DNA of 40,669 bases from Pluralibacter sp. UBA7423 (GCA_002470465.1 DKMD01000042.1:51332-92000); one strand, 5' to 3'; counted from the first letter of the stretch, positions 23,433 to 36,501 are shown. The notes: generated by a model from the letters alone, not told the origin. Translations and numbers: made by a program.

Positions 23433-23864
23433 ATGACCACACTACGTCAGCCTTACTATGAACTCAGCCCGCAGACCTATGCTGCCTTTATTCAGGCGAA
23501 AAAAGCGCTGGAGAACTGCGAGCTGGATCTGCCTTTGATTGAGCTGGTATATCTGCGCGTGTCGCAGATCAACGGCTGCGCCTTCTGCCTGGAGATGCAC
23601 AGCAAAGCGCTGCGCAAGCACGGCATGGATCAGGTGAAACTGGATGCGCTGGCGGGCTGGCGCGTAAGCCATCAATTCAGCGATCGTGAGCGCGCGGCGC
23701 TGGCCTGGGCGGAAGATGTGACCGACATTGCCCGCACTCGTGCAGAAGACGCCGTGTATGAGCCCCTGCTGGCGTATTTCAGCGCCGCAGAAATCAGCGA
23801 TCTGACGTTTGCCATTAGCCTGATGAACGCGTTCAACCGCCTCGCCGTCAGTATGCGGATGTAA
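23433..23864 (+). CDS. carboxymuconolactone decarboxylase/AhpD-like protein
   Basis: 143 residues with the AhpD core: EL-VYLRVSQINGCAFCLEMH, giving the CxxC pair (Cys-Ala-Phe-Cys) and conserved His in the following EMHSKALRKHG, then FSDRERAALAWAEDVT. This is a peroxidase-linked disulfide reductase-type fold. AAGAGGAG lies before the ATG. The gene is paired with the divergent MocR regulator. Its substrate is unknown; a role in peroxide or thiol stress is the family guess. Confidence 0.9.
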   Translation: MTTLRQPYYELSPQTYAAFIQAKKALENCELDLPLIELVYLRVSQINGCAFCLEMHSKALRKHGMDQVKLDALAGWRVSHQFSDRERAALAWAEDVTDIARTRAEDAVYEPLLAYFSAAEISDLTFAISLMNAFNRLAVSMRM

Positions 23865-23879
23865 TTGCAGGCAAAAACC

Positions 23880-23911
23880 TTCCCCCTCGCTGCGCTCGTC
23901 AGCGGGGGTAA
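23880..23911 (+). terminator. probable terminator/hairpin after the AhpD-like gene
   Basis: A GC-rich hairpin (CCCCC...GCTG with CAGCGGGGG, one bulge) is followed only by TAAAT, so it is a weak terminator. It also insulates the nrdH promoter downstream. Confidence 0.45.
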
Positions 23912-23923
23912 ATCAATTCAAAA

Positions 23924-23971
23924 TATCTATATATTGTATGGTTGATGTTTAACGCAACTACATCTAGTATT
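23924..23971 (+). promoter_or_regulatory. two putative NrdR boxes upstream of nrdHIEF
   Basis: TATCTATATATTGTAT (23924-23939) and AACTACATCTAGTATT (23956-23971) both resemble the NrdR box (acaCwAtATaTwGtgt). Their starts are 32 bases apart, about three helix turns, which is the spacing usual for the tandem NrdR boxes before ribonucleotide reductase genes. NrdR would repress the operon when dATP is abundant. The match is by eye. Confidence 0.65.
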
Positions 23972-24044
23972 CCTTTTGAAGAGACACCCAACGACCGACG
24001 CTGATTTTTGCGCCGCTTTGTCATTTTAAATGGAAATACGAATC

Positions 24045-24290
24045 ATGCGCATTACTATTTACACTCGAAACGACTGCGTACAGTGTCATGCGACCAAACG
24101 CGCGATGGAATCCCGGGGCTTTGCCTTCGAAATGGTGAACGTTGATCACGATCCCGCCGCCGCCGATACGCTGCGCGCTCAGGGCTTCCGCTCCCTGCCG
24201 GTCGTGTTTGCCGGCGAAGAGAGCTGGTCCGGGTTCCGCCCGGACATGATCAATCGCCTGCGCGCTGAGGCCCCCGCGGCGCGCGCATGA
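24045..24290 (+). CDS. nrdH: glutaredoxin-like protein NrdH
   Basis: 81 residues, the E. coli length. The redox motif CVQC ([16 protein letters not shown]) and the conserved [11 protein letters not shown] are present. Electron donor for the class Ib ribonucleotide reductase, itself reduced by thioredoxin reductase. The ATG at 24045 is chosen over the one five codons upstream by homology (MRITIYTRN). It overlaps nrdI as ATGA, the typical coupled start of the nrdHIEF operon. Confidence 0.96.
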   Translation: MRITIYTRNDCVQCHATKRAMESRGFAFEMVNVDHDPAAADTLRAQGFRSLPVVFAGEESWSGFRPDMINRLRAEAPAARA

Positions 24291-24669
24291 GCACCCTCGT
24301 CTTTTTCTCCAGTAGCTCCGAAAACACGCTGCGCTTTATCGAGCGTCTGGGGCTGCCGGCGGTGCGTATTCCGCTCAATGAGCGTGAACGCATCCAGGTG
24401 AATGAGCCCTTTATTCTGGTGGTGCCGAGCTACGGCGGCGGCGGTACGGCAGGCGCAGTGCCGCGTCAGGTCATCAGATTTTTAAACGATCCGCACAATC
24501 GCGCGCTGATTCGCGGCGTGATCGCCTCGGGCAACCGCAACTTCGGCGAGGCCTTTGGCCGGGCGGGAGACGTGATTGCGCAGAAATGTGATGTGCCTTA
24601 CCTCTATCGTTTTGAGCTGATGGGCACCTCGCGTGATATCGACAACGTGCGAAAAGGAGTGAGCGAATT

Positions 24670-24697
<28 letters not shown>
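24287..24697 (+). CDS. nrdI: flavodoxin-like NrdI
   Basis: 136 residues. The phosphate loop [14 protein letters not shown] binds FMN, and [14 protein letters not shown] is typical of the family. NrdI supplies the oxidant that builds the manganese-tyrosyl cofactor of NrdF. It overlaps nrdH by four bases and the start of nrdE by 28 bases. Confidence 0.96.
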
Positions 24698-27787
<3,090 letters not shown>

Positions 27788-28141
27788 TCTTTTTCGCGGA
27801 GGAAATATATCCTTATTTCCTTCGCGGATATTCCTTCCTGATGCCCATCATTTCACACCAAATATTATTTTCAGTGATTTCGATAATTTCATCACTCCAG
27901 TCAGGTGAATCCACCTGATTCAACTCAATTTCCGCTTCGCTGACAAAAAATATCTCTGTTTTTTTGCCTGTGCCCAGCCCTTATATCATGGGAGGCTCAG
28001 CGTAATTGACTGCATGAAATGCCTGTCTCAGCAGAGCATTAAGGGTTGCCCCAGAATCTGAGTATGTTAGGGTATGGCCAGTCAATTATTTTCATCAGGT
28101 AGCATATCGACATAATCAAATAACAGGAATTTGTTTATTGC
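27788..28141. other. nrdF-proV intergenic region, ProU regulatory DNA
   Basis: About 350 bases without a gene. It contains the proV promoter (P2) and AT-rich DNA of the kind bound by H-NS in the osmotically controlled proU operon. The ATTCCTTCCTGATGCCC and TTTTTGCCTGTGCCC stretches are not explained. A hairpin TTTCGCGGAGGAAATATATCC with its partner CCTTCGCGGATATTCC is near 27790-27832 and may end the nrd transcript. Confidence 0.55.
28046..28073 (+). promoter_or_regulatory. proU P2-type promoter
   Basis: TTGCCC (28046-28051) and TAGGGT (28068-28073) are 16 bases apart, the same -35/-10 set known for the osmotically induced proU P2 promoter in E. coli. The flanks (GAATCTGAGTATGT, GGTATGGCCAGTCAA) also match my memory of that region. 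The proV start is 69 bases on. Confidence 0.75.
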
Positions 28142-29344
28142 ATGGCAATTAAATTAGAAGTTAAAAATCTTTATAAGATATTTGGCGAGCACCCACAGCG
28201 TGCATTCAAATATATCGAGAAAGGGCATTCCAAAGAACATATTCTGGAAAAGACCGGGCTGTCACTTGGCGTTATTGACGCCAGTCTGGCCATTGAAGAA
28301 GGCGAGATTTTTGTCATCATGGGGTTATCCGGTTCAGGAAAATCCACCCTGGTACGCCTTCTCAATCGCCTGATTGAACCCACCCGCGGGCAGGTACTTA
28401 TCGACGGCATCGATATTGCCAAAATATCCGATGCCGAACTTCGTGAAGTGCGTCGTAAGAAAATTGCGATGGTCTTCCAGTCATTTGCGCTGATGCCTCA
28501 CATGAACGTGCTGGATAATACTGCTTTCGGTATGGAATTAGCGGGTATTGCTCCGGCAGAACGGCAGGAAAAAGCACTCGACGCGCTGCGTCAGGTAGGA
28601 CTGGAAAATTATGCTCAGGCTTATCCGGATGAATTATCCGGCGGGATGCGCCAGCGCGTCGGGCTTGCCCGTGCATTAGCCATTAACCCGGATATTTTAT
28701 TAATGGATGAAGCCTTCTCTGCACTCGATCCTTTAATTCGTACCGAGATGCAGGATGAGCTGGTGAAATTACAGTCGCGTCAACAGCGTACCGTTGTTTT
28801 TATTTCCCACGATCTCGACGAAGCGATGCGCATCGGCGATCGGATTGCCATTATGCAGAATGGCGAAGTGGTGCAGGTCGGTACGCCGGATGAAATTCTG
28901 AATAACCCGGCGAATGATTACGTACGCACGTTCTTCCGTGGCGTGGATATCAGCCAGGTGTTCAGCGCTAAAGATATCGCACGCCGGGCACCGAAGGGGC
29001 TGCTGCGCAAAACTCCCGGTTTTGGCCCCCGCTCTGCGCTTAAGCTGCTGCAGGATGAAGACCGCGAATACGGTTACGTCATTGAGCGTGGAAATAAGTT
29101 TGTCGGTATTGTCTCCATTGATTCCCTGAAGGTCGCGCTGGCCGAAGGTCAGGGCATTGACGCCGCGCTGCTTGACGCACCGCAAAGCGTGGATGCGCAG
29201 ACCGCGCTCAGCGAGCTGCTCTCGCATGTCGGCCAGGCGTCCTGCGCCGTGCCGGTCATTGACGAAGCACAACAGTACGTCGGCATCATTTCCAAAAGCA
29301 TGCTGCTTCAGGCTTTAGACAGGGAGACCACCATCAATGGCTGA
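28142..29344 (+). CDS. proV: glycine betaine/proline ABC transporter ATPase ProV
   Basis: 400 residues. Walker [13 protein letters not shown], signature [15 protein letters not shown], Walker [14 protein letters not shown]. The C-terminal third holds paired CBS domains ([14 protein letters not shown]..., [11 protein letters not shown]) that sense ionic strength in the family. The N-terminus ([18 protein letters not shown]) matches E. coli. First gene of the proVWX operon, overlapping proW by eight bases. Confidence 0.97.
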   Translation: MAIKLEVKNLYKIFGEHPQRAFKYIEKGHSKEHILEKTGLSLGVIDASLAIEEGEIFVIMGLSGSGKSTLVRLLNRLIEPTRGQVLIDGIDIAKISDAELREVRRKKIAMVFQSFALMPHMNVLDNTAFGMELAGIAPAERQEKALDALRQVGLENYAQAYPDELSGGMRQRVGLARALAINPDILLMDEAFSALDPLIRTEMQDELVKLQSRQQRTVVFISHDLDEAMRIGDRIAIMQNGEVVQVGTPDEILNNPANDYVRTFFRGVDISQVFSAKDIARRAPKGLLRKTPGFGPRSALKLLQDEDREYGYVIERGNKFVGIVSIDSLKVALAEGQGIDAALLDAPQSVDAQTALSELLSHVGQASCAVPVIDEAQQYVGIISKSMLLQALDRETTING

Positions 29345-30401
29345 TCAATCAAACCCGTGGGCCAGCGCGCCCGCCACAGACAGCGCTGCACAGTCGGCTG
29401 ACGCATGGGGAACACCGGCGTCAGCGCCCACCACCAGCGGCGGAGCCGACTGGCTGAACAGCGCCCCGGCACCCAAGCCGGAGCATTTTGACATTCTCGA
29501 TCCGTTCCACAAGACGTTGATCCCGCTCGACAGCTGGGTGACGCATGGGATCGACTGGGTAGTACTGCACTTCCGCCCGGTGTTCCAGGGTATTCGCATT
29601 CCGGTGGACTACATTCTGGGTGGTTTCCAGCAGTTGCTGCTGGGGATGCCTGCGCCCGTGGCGATTGCGGTATTTGCACTGATTGCCTGGCAGATCGGCG
29701 GCGCGGGTATGGGCATTGCCTCGCTGATTTCACTGATCCTGATAGGTGCGATTGGCGCGTGGTCTCAGGCGATGGTGACGCTGGCGCTGGTGCTGACCGC
29801 TCTGCTGTTCTGCGTGGTCATCGGCCTGCCGCTCGGTATCTGGCTGGCGCGCAGCCCGCGGGCATCGAAGATTATCCGCCCGCTGCTGGATGCCATGCAG
29901 ACGACGCCTGCGTTCGTCTATCTGGTACCGATTGTGATGCTGTTTGGTATCGGCAACGTGCCGGGCGTGGTGGTAACGATCATCTTCGCGCTACCGCCAG
30001 TCGTGCGCCTGACGATCCTCGGCATTAACCAGGTGCCAGCCGATCTTATCGAAGCATCACGCTCGTTCGGTGCCAGCCCTCGCCAGATGCTGTTCAAAGT
30101 TCAGCTCCCGCTGGCGATGCCAACCATTATGGCAGGCGTGAACCAGACGCTGATGCTGGCGCTCTCGATGGTGGTTATTGCCTCGATGATCGCCGTAGGC
30201 GGCCTCGGCCAGATGGTGCTGCGCGGGATTGGCCGTCTTGATATGGGCCTTGCGAGCGTCGGCGGTGTGGGTATCGTGATCCTCGCCATTATTCTTGACC
30301 GCCTGACTCAGGCCGTCGGGCAGGATTCCCGTAGCCGCGGCAACCGCCGCTGGTATACCACGGGCCCGTTGGGTTTATTAACCCGCCCTTTCGTTAAATA
30401 A
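29337..30401 (+). CDS. proW: glycine betaine/proline ABC transporter permease ProW
   Basis: 354 residues with an extended polar N-terminus (about 100 residues, as in E. coli) and then six or more membrane helices. The EAA loop of binding-protein-dependent permeases is visible in [20 protein letters not shown]. Couples ProV and the binding protein ProX. Confidence 0.97.
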   Translation: MADQSNPWASAPATDSAAQSADAWGTPASAPTTSGGADWLNSAPAPKPEHFDILDPFHKTLIPLDSWVTHGIDWVVLHFRPVFQGIRIPVDYILGGFQQLLLGMPAPVAIAVFALIAWQIGGAGMGIASLISLILIGAIGAWSQAMVTLALVLTALLFCVVIGLPLGIWLARSPRASKIIRPLLDAMQTTPAFVYLVPIVMLFGIGNVPGVVVTIIFALPPVVRLTILGINQVPADLIEASRSFGASPRQMLFKVQLPLAMPTIMAGVNQTLMLALSMVVIASMIAVGGLGQMVLRGIGRLDMGLASVGGVGIVILAIILDRLTQAVGQDSRSRGNRRWYTTGPLGLLTRPFVK

Positions 30402-30410
30402 TTTCCCTCT

Positions 30411-30440
30411 GCCCGGCGGCACCAGGCTTGCCGGGCCTAC
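30411..30440. repeat. REP element between proW and proX
   Basis: GCCCGGCGGCACCAGGC with CTTGCCGGGCCTAC forms the imperfect hairpin of enterobacterial REP sequences. Lying within the operon it can stabilise the proVW part of the transcript and tune proX level. Confidence 0.75.
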
Positions 30441-30466
30441 AAAACCTCTCAAATAAAGGAACAACG

Positions 30467-31462
30467 ATGCGACATCGCGTACTTTTTGCCACAGCGTTTG
30501 CCACCCTTGTCTCCACCAGCGCAATCGCTGCTGACCTGCCGGGCAAAGGCATTTCTGTGCAGCCAGTCCAGAGCACCATTTCTGAAGAAACCTTCCAGAC
30601 GCTGCTGGTTAGCCGCGCGCTGGAGAAACTCGGGTATACCGTCAACAAACCCAGTGAAGTCGATTACAACGTCGGCTACACCTCGATCGCCTCCGGCGAT
30701 GCGACATTCACCGCCGTGAACTGGCAGCCGCTGCACGACGATATGTACTCTGCTGCGGGCGGCGATAAGAAATTTTACCGGGAAGGCGTATTCGTCACCG
30801 GTGCGGCGCAGGGCTATCTGATCGACAAGAAAACCGCCGAGCAGTATCACATTACGAAAATCGATCAGCTGAAAGATCCGAAGATCGCTAAGCTGTTCGA
30901 CACCAACGGTGACGGCAAAGCAGACCTGACGGGCTGTACGCCGGGCTGGGGCTGCGAAGCGGTGATTAATCACCAGATTGACGCGTACGGCCTGGGCAAG
31001 ACGGTGGTTCACAATCAGGGGAACTACGCGGCAATGATGGCCGATACCATCACCCGCTATAAAGAAGGCAAACCGGTGCTCTATTACACCTGGACGCCGT
31101 ACTGGGTGAGCGACGTGCTGAAGCCAGGTAAAGATGTCGTCTGGCTGCAGGTGCCGTTCTCCTCAATGCCAGGCGAGCAGAAAGATATCGACACTAAGCT
31201 GCCGAACGGCGCCAACTATGGTTTCCCGGTGAACACCATGCATATCGTTGCCAACAAAGCCTGGGCGGAGAAAAACCCGGCGGCAGCGAAGCTGTTCTCG
31301 CTGATGAAGCTGCCGATTGCGGATATCAACGCCGAGAACGCGATGATGCATGAAGGTCACGCCTCCGAGGCCGACATTCAGGGCCACGTCGACGGCTGGA
31401 TCGCAGCCCACCAGGCACAGTTTGACGGCTGGGTGAAAGACGCGCTGGCGGCGCAGAAATAA
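30467..31462 (+). CDS. proX: periplasmic glycine betaine/proline-binding protein ProX
   Basis: 331 residues with a signal peptide ([19 protein letters not shown], cleaved after IAA, mature start near DLPGKG) and the betaine-binding tryptophan-rich motifs ([27 protein letters not shown]). The ATG at 30467 has AAAGGA before it and matches the E. coli start. Delivers substrate to ProVW. Confidence 0.97.
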   Translation: MRHRVLFATAFATLVSTSAIAADLPGKGISVQPVQSTISEETFQTLLVSRALEKLGYTVNKPSEVDYNVGYTSIASGDATFTAVNWQPLHDDMYSAAGGDKKFYREGVFVTGAAQGYLIDKKTAEQYHITKIDQLKDPKIAKLFDTNGDGKADLTGCTPGWGCEAVINHQIDAYGLGKTVVHNQGNYAAMMADTITRYKEGKPVLYYTWTPYWVSDVLKPGKDVVWLQVPFSSMPGEQKDIDTKLPNGANYGFPVNTMHIVANKAWAEKNPAAAKLFSLMKLPIADINAENAMMHEGHASEADIQGHVDGWIAAHQAQFDGWVKDALAAQK

Positions 31463-31475
31463 ATCTGGATTGACT

Positions 31476-31545
31476 GTAGGCCGGATAAGGCGTCAGCCGC
31501 CATCCGGCATTTATTGCCCGGTGGCGCTACGCTTACCGGGCCTGC
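31476..31545. repeat. pair of REP elements (BIME) after proX
   Basis: Two inverted REP hairpins: GTAGGCCGGATAAGG...CCATCCGGCAT (31476-31510) and GCCCGGTGGCGCTACGC...TTACCGGGCC (31516-31545). The pair likely acts as the operon's 3' end stabiliser. Confidence 0.85.
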
Positions 31546-31635
31546 TTTCTCGATGAATGAGCACAGCCTGCTACGCAATCATTCCCCCGCCCCCCCATTT
31601 GCCGCTATCATTCATCCCTGCCAAATAATCACCCG

Positions 31636-32835
31636 ATGAACGATCTGCACATGACTCAAAAACCCCATGAACTCAGCCCCGCGTTGATTGCATTGATGTC
31701 GGTGGCAACCGGCCTTGTTGTTGCCAGCAACTATTACGCCCAGCCGCTGCTGGAAACCATCGCCCGCGCGTTTACCATTAGCGCCGGTCAGGCCGGATTT
31801 ATCGTCACCGCCGCGCAGCTTGGCTATGCCTTCGGGCTGCTGTTCCTCGTGCCGCTCGGCGACATGTTCGAACGTCGGGCGCTGATCGTCAGCATGACGC
31901 TCCTTGCCGCAGGCGGAATGCTGATCACCGTCACCAGCCATTCGCTCAGCATGATGATTGTCGGGACCGCGCTTACCGGGCTATTTTCGGTAGTGGCGCA
32001 AATTCTGGTACCGCTGGCCGCTACGCTTGCCAGCCCGAATCAGCGCGGCAAAGTGGTCGGCACTATCATGAGCGGACTTCTGCTCGGCATTCTTCTCGCC
32101 CGTACGGTCTCCGGGCTGCTGGCCTCGCTCGGCGGCTGGCGCACCGTTTACTGGGTCGCCTCGGTTCTGATGGCGCTGATGGCGCTTGCCCTGTGGCGCT
32201 GGCTGCCGAAAGTGAAGCACGAAACGCATCTGAACTACCCACAGCTGCTGGGCTCGATATTCAGCCTCTTCGCTCGCGATAAGCTGCTGCGTACCCGCGC
32301 GCTGCTCGGCTGTCTGACGTTTGCCAACTTCAGCATTCTCTGGACGTCAATGGCCTTTTTGCTGGCAGGCGCGCCTTTCCACTTTTCCGAAGCGATGATT
32401 GGCCTGTTCGGCCTGGCGGGAGCGGCTGGCGCGCTGGGCGCGCGTCCGGCGGGCGGACTGGTTGATAAAGGCAAATCGCACCTCACCACAACGGTAGGCC
32501 TGACGCTACTGCTGCTCTCCTGGGTGGCTATCTGGTTTGGGCATATCGCGGTGCTGCCGCTGATTGTCGGCATCCTGATTCTGGATCTGACGGTGCAGGG
32601 CGTTCACATCACCAACCAGACGGTCATCTACCGCGTGCTGCCGGAAGCGCGTAACCGCTTAACCGCCGGGTACATGACCAGCTACTTCATCGGCGGCGCG
32701 GCCGGTTCGCTTCTCTCCGCCTATGCCTGGCAGCACTGGAACTGGACCGGAGTCTGCGTCGCCGGAGCCACAATGGCAGCACTCAACCTGCTGGTCTGGT
32801 GGGCAGGATTCCACCGCCAGGAGGCCGCTGTCTGA
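31636..32835 (+). CDS. MFS (DHA1-type) transporter
   Basis: About 399 residues with some 12 membrane helices. Motif A-like PLGDMFERRALI after helix 2, and RPAGGLVDKGKSHL after helix 8. It starts at 31636 or five codons later; no strong ribosome site is evident. It sits where E. coli has the cryptic ygaY transporter remnant, so it may be the intact form (positional inference). The substrate is unknown; drug or metabolite efflux is the group's usual role. Confidence 0.85.
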   Translation: MNDLHMTQKPHELSPALIALMSVATGLVVASNYYAQPLLETIARAFTISAGQAGFIVTAAQLGYAFGLLFLVPLGDMFERRALIVSMTLLAAGGMLITVTSHSLSMMIVGTALTGLFSVVAQILVPLAATLASPNQRGKVVGTIMSGLLLGILLARTVSGLLASLGGWRTVYWVASVLMALMALALWRWLPKVKHETHLNYPQLLGSIFSLFARDKLLRTRALLGCLTFANFSILWTSMAFLLAGAPFHFSEAMIGLFGLAGAAGALGARPAGGLVDKGKSHLTTTVGLTLLLLSWVAIWFGHIAVLPLIVGILILDLTVQGVHITNQTVIYRVLPEARNRLTAGYMTSYFIGGAAGSLLSAYAWQHWNWTGVCVAGATMAALNLLVWWAGFHRQEAAV

Positions 32836-33105
32836 AAAGGCTATGCATTCAGGGCCTTATTGCGGCTTTGGGGTATAAAGACCTCCCCTTGTCTGATAAG
32901 GTTATCTACCTGATTAGCCGGGCAACAGTTTCAGAGCTAAACCATTCCCTCTCGCATTGAGATCTCCCGGAAGCTGGCAGCGCACGCGTTGCCAGCGGCA
33001 TTTTTAAATTTAATCCTCCCCCACATCAATTCGGAGAATTAATTCATTTACATTATTTGTCACTGTCGTTACTATATCGACTGTAATTAATGAGGTCATG
33101 CCCAA
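32836..33105. other. intergenic region before emrR, with hairpin and promoter
   Basis: 270 bases. It holds a hairpin GCTGGCA...TGCCAGC (about 32974-32997) followed by GGCATTTTTA that can end the MFS transcript, and the emrR promoter. The E. coli genes ygaZ and ygaH, which precede emrR there, are absent. Confidence 0.55.
33047..33075 (+). promoter_or_regulatory. emrRAB promoter
   Basis: TTTACA (33047-33052) and TACTAT (33070-33075) have the optimal 17-base spacer. The start of emrR is 31 bases beyond the -10. EmrR represses this promoter in E. coli by binding near it. Confidence 0.7.
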
Positions 33106-33636
33106 ATGGATAGTTCGTTTACCCCCATTGAACAAATGCTAAAATTTCGCGCCAGCCGCCACGAGGACTTTCCGTATCAGGAGATCCTGCTGACCCGCCT
33201 GTGCATGCACATGCAGGGCAAGCTGCTGGAAAACCGCAATAAGATGCTGAAAGCTCAGGGGATTAATGAGACGTTATTTATGGCGCTCATCACGCTGGAG
33301 TCTCAGGAGAATCACAGTATTCAGCCATCTGAACTGAGCTGCGCGCTGGGATCTTCCCGTACGAACGCCACCCGTATCGCCGATGAGCTGGAAAAACGCG
33401 GCTGGATTGAGCGCCGCGAAAGCGACAACGACCGTCGCTGCCTGCATCTGCAACTCACCGAGAAAGGTCATCAGTTCCTGCGCGAGGTGTTACCGCCGCA
33501 GCACAACTGCCTGCACCAGCTCTGGTCTTCGTTAAGCGTTACCGAAAAAGAAAGCCTTGAGCAGATCACTCGCAAGCTTTTGACCCGTCTTGATCAGATG
33601 GACGAAGATGGCGTGGTACTGGATGCGCTGCGCTAA
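33106..33636 (+). CDS. emrR: MarR-family repressor EmrR (MprA)
   Basis: 176 residues with a MarR winged helix: [34 protein letters not shown] (recognition helix) and [23 protein letters not shown] (wing with the conserved DxR). Represses emrRAB; uncouplers and other hydrophobic compounds release it in E. coli. First gene of the operon. Confidence 0.96.
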   Translation: MDSSFTPIEQMLKFRASRHEDFPYQEILLTRLCMHMQGKLLENRNKMLKAQGINETLFMALITLESQENHSIQPSELSCALGSSRTNATRIADELEKRGWIERRESDNDRRCLHLQLTEKGHQFLREVLPPQHNCLHQLWSSLSVTEKESLEQITRKLLTRLDQMDEDGVVLDALR

Positions 33637-33764
33637 GGCAGTGAATCGCTCAACATCCTGATTTAAGAAAAATAAAACCGACAGGCCAGCAGCGCAAACT
33701 GCTGGCCTTTCTGACAAACAGGTCGGCTCAGCCGATGTGACATAATAAGATCGTGGAGAAAAAC

Positions 33765-34937
33765 ATGAGCGCGAATGCGGAGACTCAAACCCCGCAGCAA
33801 CCGGCCAGCAAAAAAGGCAAACGTAAAGGTGCCCTTCTGCTGCTGACTTTGCTCTTTATTTTTATTGCCGTGGCATATGGGATTTATTGGTTTTTAGTAC
33901 TGCGTCATTATGAAGATACCGATGACGCCTACGTGGCGGGAAACCAGGTACAAATTATGGCTCAGGTGTCGGGCAGCGTGACGAAAGTCTGGGCCGATAA
34001 CACTGACTTTATTCAGAAAGGCGATGTGCTGGTCACTCTCGATCAGACCGATGCGCAGCAGGCGTTTGAAAAAGCGCAGACGGCGCTGGCATCAAGCGTG
34101 CGTCAGACCCGCCAGTTGATGATCAACAGCAAACAGCTGCAGGCAAGCATCGACGTCAAAAAAACCGCACTCGACCAGGCACAGACCGACCTCAATCGTC
34201 GTATCCCACTGGGCGCGGCCAACCTGATTGGTCGTGAAGAGCTGCAACACGCCCGCGACGCAGTCGCCAGCGCACAGGCGCAGCTGAACGTAGCCGTGCA
34301 GCAGTACAACGCCAACCAGGCGATGGTGCTGGGCACGAAGCTGGAAGATCAGCCTGCCGTTCAGCAGGCCGCGACGGAAGTCCGTAACGCCTGGCTTGCC
34401 CTGCAGCGTACCAAAATCGTCAGCCCGATGACCGGCTACGTCTCCCGCCGTTCCGTACAGCCTGGCGCGCAAATTAGCCCGACCACACCGCTGATGGCAG
34501 TCGTTCCGGCGACTAATCTGTGGGTGGATGCTAACTTCAAAGAGACCCAGCTGGCGCATATGCGCATCGGCCAGAAAGCGACGATTGTCAGCGACATCTA
34601 CGGCGACGACGTGAAGTACACCGGGAAAGTGGTCGGCCTCGATATGGGGACCGGCAGCGCGTTCTCTCTGCTCCCTGCCCAAAACGCCACCGGCAACTGG
34701 ATCAAAGTGGTTCAGCGTCTGCCTGTACGTATTGAGCTGGATGAGAAACAGCTCGCCGACCATCCGCTGCGCATCGGTCTGTCAACGCTGGTCAAAGTGG
34801 ACACCTCTGACCGCGGCGGTGAAATGCTGGCCAATCAGGTACGTAACAGCCCGGCTTACGAAAGTAACGCCCGCGAGATCAACCTCGATCCGGTGAACAA
34901 ACTGATTGACGACATCGTGCAGGCTAACGCCGACTAA
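33765..34937 (+). CDS. emrA: multidrug efflux adaptor EmrA
   Basis: 390 residues, same as E. coli: one N-terminal membrane helix (LLLLTLLFIFIAVAYGIYW), a lipoyl domain split by a long coiled coil, and the conserved SPMTGYVSRRSVQPGAQI. The ATG at 33765 is chosen by homology (MSANAETQTPQQP) over one four codons earlier. Bridges EmrB to TolC. Confidence 0.96.
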   Translation: MSANAETQTPQQPASKKGKRKGALLLLTLLFIFIAVAYGIYWFLVLRHYEDTDDAYVAGNQVQIMAQVSGSVTKVWADNTDFIQKGDVLVTLDQTDAQQAFEKAQTALASSVRQTRQLMINSKQLQASIDVKKTALDQAQTDLNRRIPLGAANLIGREELQHARDAVASAQAQLNVAVQQYNANQAMVLGTKLEDQPAVQQAATEVRNAWLALQRTKIVSPMTGYVSRRSVQPGAQISPTTPLMAVVPATNLWVDANFKETQLAHMRIGQKATIVSDIYGDDVKYTGKVVGLDMGTGSAFSLLPAQNATGNWIKVVQRLPVRIELDEKQLADHPLRIGLSTLVKVDTSDRGGEMLANQVRNSPAYESNAREINLDPVNKLIDDIVQANAD

Positions 34938-34952
34938 TCAGGGGTGAGCGTA

Positions 34953-36500
34953 ATGCAACAGCAACAACCGCAGAAGCCGCTGGAGGGCGCGCAGCTGGTC
35001 ATTATGACCATCGCGCTGTCCCTGGCGACGTTTATGCAGGTGCTGGACTCGACGATCGCCAACGTCGCTATCCCGACGATTGCCGGTAACCTGGGCTCAT
35101 CCCTGAGCCAGGGGACGTGGGTAATCACCTCGTTCGGGGTGGCGAACGCCATTTCGATTCCAATTACCGGCTGGCTTGCCAAGCGCGTGGGTGAGGTAAA
35201 GCTCTTTACCTGGTCCACGATTGCCTTCGCCATCGCCTCCTGGGCGTGCGGCGTCTCCAGCAGCCTGACGATGCTGATTTTCTTCCGCGTCATTCAGGGG
35301 ATTGTCGCCGGGCCGCTGATCCCGCTGTCGCAGAGCCTGTTGTTGAACAACTATCCGCCAGCCAAACGTGCCATAGCGCTGGCGCTGTGGTCGATGACGG
35401 TGATCGTCGCACCGATTTGTGGCCCGATCCTCGGCGGCTACATCAGCGACAACTATCACTGGGGCTGGATCTTCTTCATCAACGTTCCCATTGGTGCACT
35501 GGTGGTGATGCTGACCCTGCAAAGCCTGCGTGGCCGGGAAACCCGCACCGAACAGCGCCGCATTGACGGCGTTGGTCTGGCGCTGCTGGTGATCGGTATC
35601 GGTAGCCTGCAGGTGATGCTCGACCGCGGGAAAGAGCTCGACTGGTTTAACTCCACTGAGGTGGTGGTCCTGACGATCGTGGCGGTGGTTGCCATCAGCT
35701 TCCTGATTGTCTGGGAGCTGACGGACGATAACCCGATAGTCGACCTGTCGCTCTTTAAGTCGCGAAGCTTCACTATCGGCTGCCTGTGTATCAGCCTTGC
35801 CTACATGCTTTACTTCGGCGCGATCGTTCTGCTGCCGCAGCTGCTCCAGGAGGTTTATGGCTACACGGCCACCTGGGCGGGTCTTGCCTCTGCACCGGTG
35901 GGCCTGCTGCCGGTAGTGCTGTCGCCGATCATCGGTCGCTTTGCGCATAAGCTCGATATGCGCCGTCTGGTGACGTTCAGCTTCATTATGTACGCGGTAT
36001 GTTTCTACTGGCGTGCCTACACCTTCGAACCGGGGATGGACTTTGGTGCGTCGGCGTGGCCGCAGTTTATTCAGGGCTTTGCGGTGGCATGCTTCTTTAT
36101 GCCATTAACCACCATTACGCTTTCAGGCTTACCGCCGGAACGAATGGCCGCAGCATCGAGCCTCTCAAACTTTACCCGTACGCTTGCTGGCTCCATCGGG
36201 ACGTCGATTACAACGACGATGTGGACGAACCGCGAAGCGATGCACCACGCGCAGCTCACCGAATCGGTTATGCCATATAACCCGAACGCTCAGCAGATGT
36301 ACGATCAGCTGCAGGGTCTGGGGATGACGCAGCAGCAGGCCTCCGGCTGGCTGGCGCAGCAGATAACTAACCAGGGTCTGATTATCTCGGCGAACGAGAT
36401 CTTCTGGATGTCTGCGGGGATCTTTATTGTGCTGCTGGGGCTTATCTGGCTTGCCAAACCACCGTTTGGTGCGGGCGGCGGGGGCGGAGGCGCTCACTGA
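34953..36500 (+). CDS. emrB: multidrug efflux permease EmrB (DHA2 MFS, 14 helices)
   Basis: 515 residues. Motif A GWLAKRVGEVKLF, motif C-like APICGPILGGYISDN and the glycine-rich C-terminus (GAGGGGGGAH) as in E. coli. The start at 34953 is preceded by GGGGTGAG, 15 bases after emrA. Exports hydrophobic uncouplers and antibiotics with EmrA and TolC. Confidence 0.96.
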   Translation: MQQQQPQKPLEGAQLVIMTIALSLATFMQVLDSTIANVAIPTIAGNLGSSLSQGTWVITSFGVANAISIPITGWLAKRVGEVKLFTWSTIAFAIASWACGVSSSLTMLIFFRVIQGIVAGPLIPLSQSLLLNNYPPAKRAIALALWSMTVIVAPICGPILGGYISDNYHWGWIFFINVPIGALVVMLTLQSLRGRETRTEQRRIDGVGLALLVIGIGSLQVMLDRGKELDWFNSTEVVVLTIVAVVAISFLIVWELTDDNPIVDLSLFKSRSFTIGCLCISLAYMLYFGAIVLLPQLLQEVYGYTATWAGLASAPVGLLPVVLSPIIGRFAHKLDMRRLVTFSFIMYAVCFYWRAYTFEPGMDFGASAWPQFIQGFAVACFFMPLTTITLSGLPPERMAAASSLSNFTRTLAGSIGTSITTTMWTNREAMHHAQLTESVMPYNPNAQQMYDQLQGLGMTQQQASGWLAQQITNQGLIISANEIFWMSAGIFIVLLGLIWLAKPPFGAGGGGGGAH

Positions 36501-36501
36501 C

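Noticed and set aside
35097..35948. Leftward open frame of 283 codons over emrB
   Set aside because: Antisense to emrB; His/Gln/Arg-rich composition typical of a shadow frame.
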